A DNA stretch of 51,424 bases. It comes from CAZHGD01 sp964531735 (GTDB lineage: Bacteria > Armatimonadota > UBA10988). Below are positions 31,914-41,013 of the stretch, one piece after another; the stretch's first letter is position 1, and the number at the start of each line of letters is the position of its first letter. The DNA is taken from the NCBI GenBank assembly GCA_964531735.1, contig CAZHGD010000039.1, positions 1 to 51,424 on the forward strand, in the 5' to 3' direction. The position numbers and the translations under genes were made by a program. The notes beneath the pieces were generated by a model. It did no database searches, was not told where the DNA came from, and saw only the letters and a list, made by a program, of their open reading frames with translations.

Positions 31914-33611
31914 TCAGCGGCGGACGCGCAGCCGAACCAGGCGCTGACCGGCCTCGTCGGCCACCACCACCCACGCGCCGTGTCCGGTGACGCAGCCGGG
32001 CTGCCAGCCGCCCGGCACACTGGCCGCGCCGCACTCGGCCACACGCTGGCCCGTCGCAGCATCGAGCAGCGCCAGGCACTGGCCGCCCGCGTCGCTGACC
32101 GCCACGTGGCCCGCTGCCACAGCTACGCCGGCCAGTCGCTGCCAGCCGTCCGTGCTCGACCAAGCCGGCGCCAACGAGCTGTCGGCACCGCGCCGCCAGG
32201 CCCGGATCTGCTTGGGCCAGGCGATCACCAGCAGGTCGTCCTCGACTGCCGCCAGGCCGACCGCCCGGTTCCCCTCACTCAGGCCCGGCAAGGCGGTCTC
32301 GCCGAACTGCGCGGCACGCACGTCCGCCTGCCGCACCACCGCGCCGTCCAGAACCCACATCTGCGTGTCACCCACAGCCAGGTGACGCGGCGCCGTCAGC
32401 GACTTGGCTTCGGTGCGCTTCAGCCAGGGCGTCTCCTTGTAGCCGGTGTGCCACGGGTCGAACTGCCAGAGCTGCCCGCCCACCTCGTCCAGCACGGCGA
32501 ACAGCGCGCCGTCCCAGGCCACCGCCGCGCCGCGGTTGCTCCAGCCGCCCGCAACGCGCCAGGGCTCGTTCGCGTTGCAGCGTAGCGGCGTGGTCGGCTC
32601 GTCATCGATGGCCAGGCGCAACGTCCGTTGGCCGTTCTCAACGAGCGCCACCAGGGTGCCATCGGCCCCGACCGCCAGAGAGCGGACGCCGCTGACGCCG
32701 CCGAGGCGAACGCCCGTCGGCCGGCCCTTGCCGTCGAACTCGGTCACGCCTTGCGACGAGGCCAGCCAGTAGTGTCCCGCGGCGTCGCGGGCCAGACCAC
32801 TCGGGTACATCGCGCCGAAGCCACCCACCGCCAGCCCGCCCGTCTGACGGCCGGCCGTCAGCGGCAAGGGCCGGCAACTGCCGCCCTGATCCACAATCCA
32901 GGCCTGCCGGTCCACACTGACCAGCAGCGCCGCGTGACCACCCCGCGGCCAGCCGTCGGTGGTCACCTGGCCACCGTCGGCGCGATAGCGATAGACCTTG
33001 CTGTCGGGGTAGTAGCTGCCCACCAGCAGGTCACCGGTGGTCGGCTCGAGCCCCACGGCGCAGTATGCCCAGTCGGCTCCCGCGGGGCGAGACAGGCGCA
33101 GCACCGTGTTGACCGTCTGCCCGTCCGGAGCCACCGCCTGAACGCTGTCACCCGCCAGCACGAAGACACGGTTCCGCGCGGCGAAGCCACGCTCGAGGCC
33201 GACCGGCGCCACGGCGTACGAACGGGCCTTCTCGAACAGCTTGGCTGGCCCGAGCACCGTGGCATCGTTCTGGCCGGGCGTCACCCGGTGGAGCCGGTTG
33301 TCCCAGCCGGCCCAGTAGAGCTGCCGCCCGTCAAAGCGGGCACCCAGGTGGCTGCAGCCGTCCGGCAGGCTCCAGCGCTGGTGGCTGTCCCATCGCCCGC
33401 CCTCCTGACGGAACGCCAGCAGCAGGTTGCCGCTGATCACCCACAGGCCGCCGTCGGCCGTGACGGCCACACCGCTCGGCCCAATGAACGGCAGTGGCGG
33501 CAAGCCTGGAGGCTGGCTCTGGCCGAGCACCCCGGAGTACTCCAGACGCGGCGCCGCCAGCAGCGGGGCGCACAACAGACAGCACAGCAACGAGGACCCA
33601 GCGCGCTTCAT
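31914..33611 (-). CDS. secreted beta-propeller protein
   Basis: A 565-residue exported protein. Residues 1-20 form a signal peptide (LLAAP). The rest reads as NHL/SMP-30-like beta-propeller blades: GPSGVAVTADGGLWVISGNLLLAF, YPSGLARDAAGHYWLASSQGVTEFDGKG, VRSLAVGADGTLVALVENG, and APRHLAVGDTQMWVLDGAV. No catalytic residue is identifiable; such proteins can act as lyases, lactonases or binding scaffolds. Its ATG overlaps the stop of the upstream glycoside-hydrolase-like gene (ATGA, 33608-33611), so translation is coupled. It is the last gene of the gpmI-led operon. Confidence 0.7.
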   Translation of the reverse strand: MKRAGSSLLCCLLCAPLLAAPRLEYSGVLGQSQPPGLPPLPFIGPSGVAVTADGGLWVISGNLLLAFRQEGGRWDSHQRWSLPDGCSHLGARFDGRQLYWAGWDNRLHRVTPGQNDATVLGPAKLFEKARSYAVAPVGLERGFAARNRVFVLAGDSVQAVAPDGQTVNTVLRLSRPAGADWAYCAVGLEPTTGDLLVGSYYPDSKVYRYRADGGQVTTDGWPRGGHAALLVSVDRQAWIVDQGGSCRPLPLTAGRQTGGLAVGGFGAMYPSGLARDAAGHYWLASSQGVTEFDGKGRPTGVRLGGVSGVRSLAVGADGTLVALVENGQRTLRLAIDDEPTTPLRCNANEPWRVAGGWSNRGAAVAWDGALFAVLDEVGGQLWQFDPWHTGYKETPWLKRTEAKSLTAPRHLAVGDTQMWVLDGAVVRQADVRAAQFGETALPGLSEGNRAVGLAAVEDDLLVIAWPKQIRAWRRGADSSLAPAWSSTDGWQRLAGVAVAAGHVAVSDAGGQCLALLDAATGQRVAECGAASVPGGWQPGCVTGHGAWVVVADEAGQRLVRLRVRR

Positions 33612-36586
33612 GGTCGGCCCTCCAGCACCATCTGACCGAACAGGCGCGGGTCCTTGGTCGGCGTGATGCCACCGAACAGGCCCAGCGCCTTCGGATCCAG
33701 TTGTTTCGGGTCATCGAGATCGTTGACCGCCACGGCCAGTCCGAGGCGCTCGCCGGCCCGTGGTGGTGCCGCCAGCCCGAGCGTCGCCCAGGGCACCGCC
33801 GCTTCGTAGCGCAGGCCACCGGCCCGGCGCTTCACGGCCAGGCGCAGCTCGGCCGAGGTCAGCAGCCGCACCGGCAGCTTGTCCTTGTCCCACGTGATGG
33901 TCCGGTAGGCTTCGGGACCGTTGGTCGTCAACGCTAGGTCCAACTCGCCGGCGCGGTGACGTGAGCCGGCATCGGCCAGCAGGTTGCCGGTGCTGCCCTC
34001 CTGCTTGCCCGGGTCCAGGTCGAGGCCGACCTGCAGGCAGTCTCCTTTCCAGGTGTTGAACCCGGTCTGATCCTGGACGAACACATCGTCGGTCACGTCG
34101 GCGGCCAGGTACAAACCGGCGGCGTCCCAGCCGAACTGCAGGATGGCCGACAGGTCGCTGGGACCACGGTACTGCTGCGGCGAGCGGACCAGCATCGACC
34201 GGCCGCGCAGCGCCACCGACGGCCGCTCGGTCCACTCGGCGAGTTCACCGTCGATGACCGGCGGCGCCGCCCAGGACCGGGCCGGCAGGAAGTTCACCGG
34301 CGTGCTGTGCTCGAACCGGTAGCCGCTGGCCAGACGCAGCTCGAGCCTGGCGGCCGCCACCTGCGAGCCCGGCAGGTCGAGCCCGTCGTAGGGCACCGTC
34401 ACCGCCGTCTCGCCTTTGGCCGGCAAGCGGAGGTCCACCGTGCGACGCGTCTCCGGAACGCCTTCGAGCCGCGCGGTGATCTGCCCCTGCTGGGCCTGGC
34501 CGGTCGTGTCGGCCAGCACGATGCGCAGCCCTGGCTGGCCGGTGGCCGAGTAGACGGCAGCGACTTGGCGCACCGTCACCGGTGGCCGCACGGTGAGCAT
34601 GCCGCCGGCCACGCCGACGGCGCCGTCGCGGCCCGCCAGCGTGACCTTCACCGGGAACGCGCCCAGTTCGGCGTCGGCCGGAACGGTGACGTCGAAGGCG
34701 AAGCCGGGGCGTTTGCCGCCGTCGGCCGACACCTTGGCCGGGGCCGGACCGTCGCCCAGCCGCGGATCCAGTTCGCAGCGCACGACGGCGTCTGCCGGCA
34801 GGCGGCCGGTCACATCGCCGGCCACCGTCACCTTGCCGCCCGGATAGCCGACCCAGCGCGACGTCGCGAGACGCACCGCCTTCTCGGCCTGGCTGCCCCA
34901 GAGGCCCGCCGCCACGCCGGCCACGTACTGCGGCTCGGGCCCCAGCGTCAGCTTCAGCGTGTCGCCCGGCGTCGGCACCACCTGCTCGTTGCCCACCCAA
35001 TCATAGAGCCGCACCTGCTTGACGCCGACCGGCAGCGTGATGGTGCGCGGTGCGTCGCCCCAATCCCAGAGCGCCAGCACCACGTCGTCACCGCGCTCCA
35101 GCGCGTAGCCCACCGCCGTCTCGCCCAGCCACTCAATCGGCCCCGCGCTGCGGTGGCCCTCGAGCAGGAAGCTCTGGAAGGCATAGCCGGGCACGATGGG
35201 CTTCGGCGCGGTCTTGTCGGTCCCCCAGGCCATCTTCGGGTTGAGGTTGTAGAAGTAGCCGTAGCCCGGCTCACCGGGATAGTCGACGATGTAGAAAGCG
35301 AAGTTCAGCCGGAAGCCCTCGCCCATCATGATCAGGTTCTGCCGCAGCAGACCACGCGCCTGGTCCAGCTCCTTGCTCGGGTCTTCGCCGGTCGGCGAGC
35401 CCTGCTCGGTGCCCAGCAGGTCCAGATCGCGACCCGTCTGCTGCCGGATGACCTCTCTCAGCTCGCGGATCCGCTCGATCAGACCGAGCCGCTCCGGCGG
35501 GATGGCGTGGTACGGGTGGATGGCGAAGGCGTCCAGGTACTTGCCCAGCCCCTTGCGCAACAGCGTCTCGTTCCACTCCACGTCGTTGCGGCTGATGCCG
35601 GCACCGGTGGGACCGACCACGACGGCTTGCGGGTCGACGGCATGGATCGCAGGATAGGCCAGTTGGTAGATGCGGACCAGGTCCTCATCGGTGCCTTTGA
35701 AGCCCCACGGGTAGACCGGCTCCCAGGTGATCTGGTAGATCCGCTCGGTCAGGTCGGGATAGTCCTCCTGGTACGCCTTCGCCGCCGCGCCGCAGTAGGT
35801 CTGCCAGGCCCGCTCGCCCTCGGCGGTGAGCGTGCCGGTGCTGTACTGCATACTCTCGGGCTTCACCGCCCACTTCGGCGCGAAGAACAGCGTCGGCAGC
35901 GGATAGGTCTGCCACGGTCGACCGCCGAGTAGCCAGGTGTTCGGCTGCTGACGCTCCTTACGCCATGCGGCCAGGTGGACCCCGAACTCGCCGGCCCGCG
36001 TCGGCTCCATGCGGCTCCAGCCGTAGCCGCCCAGCAGCCAGCGTATGCCCAGATACGGGAGCACGTTGACCTTTGGGCAGTAGCCGCCCTGCATGCCGAA
36101 GAACGTCTCGCGCTGAGGATAGAGGCGCCGCTTGCCCGGATCGGGCACCACGGCATAGGTCAGGTAGCCGGCCGCGCGGCTGTTCAGCTTCGGCAGTTCC
36201 AGACCGTTGGACAGCTTGGCCCGCACGCGGTAGAAGCCGTAGCGCTGCTGCGGCGGTGACCAGGTGCCTTGCCAGGTGCCCTTCGCGTCGGCCACCACCG
36301 GCAACTCGGCCTTGGCGATGGAGCGGTCCTGCTCGTCCACGACGTTGAGCAGCACCTTCAGGCCCAGGTCGGCCGCCGTCAGGCCACCGACCTGGAAGGT
36401 CAGTGTGACCGGCTCGCCCGGCACGAACACGCTGAGTTCCGGCCGCGAGGTGTCGGCCGCAAAGGTCAACGGGGCCGCCGGCAGCACGGCCGGCAGCGCG
36501 CCCAGCGCCAGCAGCGCGCACCAGCACCACCGGGGCCTGGGGCGGAAGGAGTCCGTTGAGTTCACACGCCCACGCGAGGGCCACAT
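33608..36586 (-). CDS. secreted glycoside hydrolase-like protein with CBM9-like tail
   Basis: A 992-residue exported protein. A long, Arg-rich N region leads to a signal peptide (about 20-40). An Ig-like domain (about 48-145) precedes a TIM barrel of clan GH-A character (about 155-480). YQITWEPVYPWG offers a candidate acid/base Glu289, and LLGTEQGSP a candidate nucleophile Glu394. Beta domains follow (about 480-740). Residues about 750-985 look like a CBM9/DOMON-type module (VIDGELAEW, LYLAADVTDDVFVQ, WKGDCLQVGLDLDPG). ATG 36586 has AAGGAG at 7 nt, better than the upstream 36613 start. Substrate is unknown. It lies 39 nt behind the sugar-isomerase gene. Confidence 0.78.
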   Translation of the reverse strand: MWPSRGRVNSTDSFRPRPRWCWCALLALGALPAVLPAAPLTFAADTSRPELSVFVPGEPVTLTFQVGGLTAADLGLKVLLNVVDEQDRSIAKAELPVVADAKGTWQGTWSPPQQRYGFYRVRAKLSNGLELPKLNSRAAGYLTYAVVPDPGKRRLYPQRETFFGMQGGYCPKVNVLPYLGIRWLLGGYGWSRMEPTRAGEFGVHLAAWRKERQQPNTWLLGGRPWQTYPLPTLFFAPKWAVKPESMQYSTGTLTAEGERAWQTYCGAAAKAYQEDYPDLTERIYQITWEPVYPWGFKGTDEDLVRIYQLAYPAIHAVDPQAVVVGPTGAGISRNDVEWNETLLRKGLGKYLDAFAIHPYHAIPPERLGLIERIRELREVIRQQTGRDLDLLGTEQGSPTGEDPSKELDQARGLLRQNLIMMGEGFRLNFAFYIVDYPGEPGYGYFYNLNPKMAWGTDKTAPKPIVPGYAFQSFLLEGHRSAGPIEWLGETAVGYALERGDDVVLALWDWGDAPRTITLPVGVKQVRLYDWVGNEQVVPTPGDTLKLTLGPEPQYVAGVAAGLWGSQAEKAVRLATSRWVGYPGGKVTVAGDVTGRLPADAVVRCELDPRLGDGPAPAKVSADGGKRPGFAFDVTVPADAELGAFPVKVTLAGRDGAVGVAGGMLTVRPPVTVRQVAAVYSATGQPGLRIVLADTTGQAQQGQITARLEGVPETRRTVDLRLPAKGETAVTVPYDGLDLPGSQVAAARLELRLASGYRFEHSTPVNFLPARSWAAPPVIDGELAEWTERPSVALRGRSMLVRSPQQYRGPSDLSAILQFGWDAAGLYLAADVTDDVFVQDQTGFNTWKGDCLQVGLDLDPGKQEGSTGNLLADAGSRHRAGELDLALTTNGPEAYRTITWDKDKLPVRLLTSAELRLAVKRRAGGLRYEAAVPWATLGLAAPPRAGERLGLAVAVNDLDDPKQLDPKALGLFGGITPTKDPRLFGQMVLEGRP

Positions 36587-36625
36587 GCCGTCGCTCCTTC
36601 CGCCCCCTGCCACACCCGGACTGGA

Positions 36626-37396
36626 CTAGAGCGCGAAGCCCATGGCCTGCAGGTTGCGCAGGCTGAGACCGAGCGACTCGAACGGATCGGTCGGCTCGAC
36701 CTGGCAGAGGTCCTGCTCGACGATGACGAACTCGGCACCGGCCGCGCGCGACGCCGCGGCGATGGCGGTCCAGTTGAGGTTGCCGGCGCCGACGGCCGCG
36801 TACTTCTGCTCGCGACCGACCACGGCCATGTCCTTGTAGTGGAGCAGCGGGCAGCGACCGGCGACCTTGGCGATCCACTCCGCCGGGTCACCGCCGCCCG
36901 CCTGGATCCAGTGGGTGTCGATCTCGAAGCAGACGTCGGCCGACGACTCCTCGATCATGATCTGCAAGCCCGGCTTGCCTTCGAAGCGCTCCAACTCGTG
37001 GTTGTGGTTGTGGTAGCTGAAGGTCAGCCCGTACGGCTTCAGCTTCGCCGCGGCCTCGCTGCACTGCGCGGCGCGCAACTGGTAGCCGGCCTTGGTCGCA
37101 TCGCCACCCATGCCACCGATGCCGACGTGGCGGCAACCGTAGGCCTGGTGCTGCTCCACGATAGCGGCCGTGTCGTTCAGAATGGCGTCGATGCCGACGT
37201 GCGTGGCGATGATCTCGAGACCGGCACCATCGGCGATGCGCCGCAGTTCGGCGTGGTCAATGGCACCCAGGCCCGAGGTCTGCACGGCCTGGTAGCCCAG
37301 CTTGGCCACCCGCGGCAGGCTCTTGGCGATGTCCTCGGGCGTCTTCAGGAAGTCACGCAGCGTGTAGAGTTGCGCTGCGATGCGCGGTTCAGCCAT
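36626..37396 (-). CDS. sugar phosphate isomerase/epimerase-like TIM barrel (AP endonuclease 2 family)
   Basis: A 256-residue protein of the xylose-isomerase-like superfamily. Visible family blocks are IAAQLYTLRDF at the start, YHNHNHELERF (metal-binding His), CFEIDTHWIQAGGGDP (Asp and His ligands), LLHYKDM (His) and a late EFVIVEQD (Glu). These supply the usual divalent-metal site. Relatives include IolE/IolH-like dehydratases and keto-sugar epimerases. It lies between a Gfo/Idh/MocA oxidoreductase and a glycoside-hydrolase-like gene, a pairing often seen in inositol and keto-sugar catabolism. Confidence 0.88.
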   Translation of the reverse strand: MAEPRIAAQLYTLRDFLKTPEDIAKSLPRVAKLGYQAVQTSGLGAIDHAELRRIADGAGLEIIATHVGIDAILNDTAAIVEQHQAYGCRHVGIGGMGGDATKAGYQLRAAQCSEAAAKLKPYGLTFSYHNHNHELERFEGKPGLQIMIEESSADVCFEIDTHWIQAGGGDPAEWIAKVAGRCPLLHYKDMAVVGREQKYAAVGAGNLNWTAIAAASRAAGAEFVIVEQDLCQVEPTDPFESLGLSLRNLQAMGFAL

Positions 37397-37419
37397 GGCT
37401 GTCTCCTTCGTCGGGCTGC

Positions 37420-38457
37420 TCAGAAGCCCGTGCCAACACGAGCCTGTTCGGTGACTTCGACCACCGCTCGGGCTTCCTCCAGCTTGACCTCGAACTCGCT
37501 GTCGGTGGTCAAGGCGCGGTAGACCGCATCGTAGAAGGTCTCGGTCGCCGGCTTGACGGCCAGTTCCTCCTCGTGCCAGGTGGTCTCGACCGGCGTGCCG
37601 AAGGCACCTTCCTGTGGTGGGTCGCTCGGATCGGCCACCACCGCCGGCTGGCTCGCGCGGTCGTGCCAGCGCAGCTTCAGCGTGCGCTCACCAGCGTCCA
37701 CCGCCAGCGCGCCTTGGGTGCCGTAGACCTGCCAGGCCGGCGCCCCGAGGCACATGCCGCCGCTGATCTCGACATCGGCCACGACGCCGTTGGCGCCGCG
37801 GAGGACGATCTTGATGTGGTCCTCGCCATCGCCGGCCGCGGCGATGCACTGCAGGTCGGACCACTGGCTGACAATCGGCGCGTCGATCATGCGCAGAGCG
37901 TGGTCGATGATGTGCGGACCCCAGTTGTTGAGCAGCCCGCCGCCGAACGCCTTGAGCACCTGCCAATCGTTGCGGCGCTGGAACCAGTGCCGGTACAAGC
38001 GGACCTGGAACACCTGTCCCAGGCAGCCGCTGGCCACGACTTCCTTGACGTGCAGGAAGGCCGGATCCCAGCGCCGGTTCTGACGGACCAGCAAGCGACC
38101 CGAGGACGCGGCCGCGGCGGCGATGATGCGGTCGGCCTCGGCCACCGAGGTGGCGAACGGCTTCTCGGCCACCACGTGCTTGCCCGCTTGCAGCGCCGCG
38201 ATGTCGATCTCGCCGTGCGTGTTCGAGCGCGTGGCCACCACCACCAGGTCGACCTGCGAGTCATCGAGCAGGGCGCGGTAGTCGGTGTAGGCGCGCCCGC
38301 CGCTCTCGCCGGCCAGGCGCTCGGCGCGCTCGGCCACCGCGTCGCAGGCCGCGACGATCCGGAACCCGCCCTGCGCGGCCAGTTCAGGCCGGTGCATGCC
38401 CCAGCCCGCTCGCCCGACCCCCACGATGCCGACGCGAATCGGCGCTTCGACAGCCAT
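37420..38457 (-). CDS. Gfo/Idh/MocA-family oxidoreductase
   Basis: A 345-residue NAD(P)-dependent dehydrogenase. The N-terminal Rossmann motif is VGIVGVGRAGWGMHRPEL. The conserved EKPFATSVAEADRI carries the catalytic Lys of the EKP motif. The C-terminal alpha/beta domain contains GGGLLNNWGPHIIDHALRM, the typical GG...D..H block of this family. Substrates in the family are sugars, inositols and derivatives. ATG 38457 is preceded by GAGGAG at 6 nt; a longer frame to 38622 overlaps gpmI and is rejected. It lies 32 nt behind gpmI. Confidence 0.9.
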   Translation of the reverse strand: MAVEAPIRVGIVGVGRAGWGMHRPELAAQGGFRIVAACDAVAERAERLAGESGGRAYTDYRALLDDSQVDLVVVATRSNTHGEIDIAALQAGKHVVAEKPFATSVAEADRIIAAAAASSGRLLVRQNRRWDPAFLHVKEVVASGCLGQVFQVRLYRHWFQRRNDWQVLKAFGGGLLNNWGPHIIDHALRMIDAPIVSQWSDLQCIAAAGDGEDHIKIVLRGANGVVADVEISGGMCLGAPAWQVYGTQGALAVDAGERTLKLRWHDRASQPAVVADPSDPPQEGAFGTPVETTWHEEELAVKPATETFYDAVYRALTTDSEFEVKLEEARAVVEVTEQARVGTGF

Positions 38458-38489
38458 CGATGTCTCCTCTCGGCGCGGCGCGCCCGACG

Positions 38490-40106
38490 TCAGTACAAGC
38501 TCTCGCCGGTCATCTCGGCCGGCTGCGGCAGCCCGAGCAGCTTCAGCACGGTCGGCGCCACATCGCCCAGCGCGGCACCTTCGCGCAGCGCCTTCGGACC
38601 GTGGTCGTCCACCAGCACACACGGCGTCAGGTTGTTCGTGGTGTGGGTGGTGTGCGGCTCGCGCAACGAGTAGTCGAAGGTGCCGTCAGGCCGGACGATC
38701 TTCTCGTAGTTGACCATCTCCTCGGCGTTGCCGTGATCGGCGGTGATGATGGCCCGCCCGCCCAACTCGGCCAGCCGGCCCAGCACCAGACCCAGGCAGT
38801 GGTCGACCGTCTCCACGGCCTTGACACCGGCCTCCAGGATCCCGGTGTGCCCGACCATATCCAGGTTGGCGAAGTTCAGCACCGTCACATCGTACTCGTG
38901 CAGGCGGTCGAGCACGGCACCCGTCAGGCGGTACGCGCTCATCTCGGGCTGCAGGTCGTAGGTCGCCACGGGCGGCGACTTGACCAGGATGCGGTCCTCG
39001 CCCGGGAACGGCTCCTCGCGCTGGTTGTTGAAGAAGAACGTGACGTGCGCGTACTTCTCGGTCTCGGCCGCGCGAAGCTGCTTCAGGCCGGCGTTGGCCA
39101 CCACTTCGCCCAACAGGCCCACCGGCTGCTCGCGCTTGAACGCGAACGGCACCAGCAGCGACTGCTCATACTGCACCAGCGAAGCCAGCGTCAGATCGAG
39201 CTTCTCGCCCCGGTCGAAGGCGCTGAAGTCGTCGTCGTTCAGCGCCCGCAGAATCTGCCGCGGCCGGTCGCCGCGGAAGTTGAACATGATGAAGCTGTCA
39301 CCCGACTGCACGCGCGGCAGCATGGCGCCGTGCTCGTCGCAGATCAGCTTCGGCTTCATGAACTCGTCGTACTCTTTGCTGTCACCGGTCGCGTAGGCCG
39401 CCTGCACCGCCTCCTCGGCGCTCCGCGCTCGCGTGAACTCCAGGCCGGCCAGGTCGCCGCTGGTCTGGCGGTTCTCGCCGTACACCAAAGTGTCATAGGC
39501 CACCTTGGTGCGCGGCCAGCGCGTGTCGCGGTCCATGGCCCAGTAGCGGCCGATGACCGTGGCGATCTTGCCGACGCCGACCGCGCGCATGTGCGCCTCG
39601 ACGGTCTGCAGGTAGCCCAGACCCGACCGCGGGTCGGTGTCGCGCCCGTCGGTGATGGCATGGAACAGCACCTGGTCGCCGGTCAGTCCGAAGCGCTTGG
39701 CCATCTCGAGCAGCGCCAGGTAGTGCGATTCGGCGGTGTGGACGCCACCATCGGAGGTCAGGCCCATCAGGTGCAGCCGCGTGCCCCGCTCCTTGGCGTT
39801 GCGCATCGCGGCCGCGAACGCCGGCTTGGCGTCGATGCTGCGGTCGTCGATGGCGCGGTCGATGAACAGGATCTCCTGCAGCACGACGCGCCCGGCGCCG
39901 AGGTTCTCGTGACCGACCTCGCTATTGCCCATCAGCCCTTCGCGCAGACCGACCGCTTCGCCCTGGCAACGCAACAGCGTCGCGGGATAGGTGGCGGCCA
40001 GGCGATCGAACGTGGGGGTGCGCGCCAGACGAACGGCGTTGCCGTAGCTGTCGGGGTTGTGGCCCCAACCATCGAGAACGCAGAGCAGCAGCGGGGAACG
40101 GGCCAT
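38490..40106 (-). CDS. gpmI: 2,3-bisphosphoglycerate-independent phosphoglycerate mutase
   Basis: A 538-residue two-manganese glycolytic enzyme interconverting 3- and 2-phosphoglycerate. It opens LLLCVLDGWGHNPDSYGNAV, with the first metal-binding Asp. The catalytic Ser62 is in LMGNSEVGHENLGAG. MGLTSDGGVHT, HAITDGRDTDPRSG and FRGDRPRQI are standard substrate-binding blocks. The C-terminal metal-binding blocks are NFANLDMVGHTG and ITADHGNAEEM. All are intact. It has a good promoter upstream and heads a run of closely spaced genes for sugar metabolism and secreted glycan-active proteins. Confidence 0.96.
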   Translation of the reverse strand: MARSPLLLCVLDGWGHNPDSYGNAVRLARTPTFDRLAATYPATLLRCQGEAVGLREGLMGNSEVGHENLGAGRVVLQEILFIDRAIDDRSIDAKPAFAAAMRNAKERGTRLHLMGLTSDGGVHTAESHYLALLEMAKRFGLTGDQVLFHAITDGRDTDPRSGLGYLQTVEAHMRAVGVGKIATVIGRYWAMDRDTRWPRTKVAYDTLVYGENRQTSGDLAGLEFTRARSAEEAVQAAYATGDSKEYDEFMKPKLICDEHGAMLPRVQSGDSFIMFNFRGDRPRQILRALNDDDFSAFDRGEKLDLTLASLVQYEQSLLVPFAFKREQPVGLLGEVVANAGLKQLRAAETEKYAHVTFFFNNQREEPFPGEDRILVKSPPVATYDLQPEMSAYRLTGAVLDRLHEYDVTVLNFANLDMVGHTGILEAGVKAVETVDHCLGLVLGRLAELGGRAIITADHGNAEEMVNYEKIVRPDGTFDYSLREPHTTHTTNNLTPCVLVDDHGPKALREGAALGDVAPTVLKLLGLPQPAEMTGESLY

Positions 40107-40133
40107 GTGGATCTACCTCGGTTGACGGGAGGG

Positions 40134-40161
40134 ATCCTAGCAGAGGGAGGGCATCTGTCAA
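40134..40161 (-). promoter_or_regulatory. sigma70-like promoter of gpmI
   Basis: On the minus strand, TTGACA (40156-40161), 16-nt spacer, TAGGAT (40134-40139). Transcription would start near 40127, about 20 nt before the ATG. Confidence 0.65.
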
Positions 40162-40197
40162 CCGAAGGCCGGCCGGCCGGCGGCCCGCTGCGAGGCC

Positions 40198-40994
40198 TCA
40201 GTAGCGCGTCAGGCCCCCGCCCGACGTCAGCCCCAGATCGGCTGCCGCGGCCTTGGCCGTGCCGCTCAGGAACCCGAGATCGGAACTGACGGCCAGGAAC
40301 CGCCAGCCTTCGGCCAGCTTGCGCCGCGTGTGCTCGACGCTGCCGCAGTGCATGCCGGGCGCCACGCCGTGCCGCTCACAAGCCGTGCGGATCGCCTCCA
40401 GCGCGGCCTGGAAGCGCGGCTCCTCGGCATCGAGGAACGGCGGCGCGAAGCCCATCGACTTGCTCAGGTCCATCGGACCGACAAACACGGCGTCAATGCC
40501 GGGCACCGCGAGGATCTCGTCGACGCGCGCCACGGCCTCGATGTGCTCGATCTGGATCGCGATGAAGACCTCGTGGTTGGCCTGCGTGTAGTACTCGTCA
40601 GCCGTGGCGTCCCAACTCATCACGTGCTGCCAGCCGCCGGTGCTCCGCCGCCCGGTAGGCTCGTGACGGCACCAGTCGACCGCTTGCCGGGCCTCTTCGG
40701 CGGTCATGACCATCGGCACCACGATCCCCAGGCGCCGTTGTCCAGGGCCTGCTTGATGTGGACGCCGTCGTTCCACGGGATCCGCACCAAGGGCACGGCG
40801 CCGGCCTCGCGCACGGCCATCATCATCAGCGCGGCCGTCTCGATGCTCAGCGGGCTGTGCTCCATATCGACCGTGTACCAGTCGAAACCGGCCCGAGCCA
40901 CCGCGCGCGCGGAGAACGCCGAAGGCAGGCTCAGCCAGGTACCCAGGCTGGCCTGCCCGGCGCGAAGACGCTGCTGGATGGGATTCTGGAGCAT
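40198..40994 (-). pseudogene. HpcH/HpaI aldolase with a single frameshift
   Basis: A class II 2-keto-3-deoxy acid aldolase split by one frameshift. The N-terminal frame (from ATG 40994) reads LGTWLSLPSAFSARAVARAGFDW, trimmed to key parts, then DMEHSP (general-base His), LVRIPWNDGVHIKQALDNGAWG. The continuation in another frame is GIVVPMVMTAEEAR, with EHIEAVARVDEI (metal Glu), FVGPMDLSKSMG (metal Asp) and a normal C terminus. Continuity requires one extra G at the GGGG run (minus strand, 40726-40729). Everything else is intact, so this could be a recent mutation or an assembly error. The family cleaves 2-keto-3-deoxy-L-rhamnonate, 2-keto-3-deoxyglucarate or 4-hydroxy-2-oxoheptanedioate. It lies 19 nt behind the zinc-ribbon gene. 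Confidence 0.82.
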
Positions 40995-41013
40995 GAGCGG
41001 CTGCTCTGGACGA

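Noticed and set aside
40162..40197. GGCCGGCCGGCCGG run after the aldolase as a terminator
   Set aside because: It is GC-rich and self-complementary but lacks a clear stem-loop with T-run; it overlaps the gap just upstream of the gpmI promoter.
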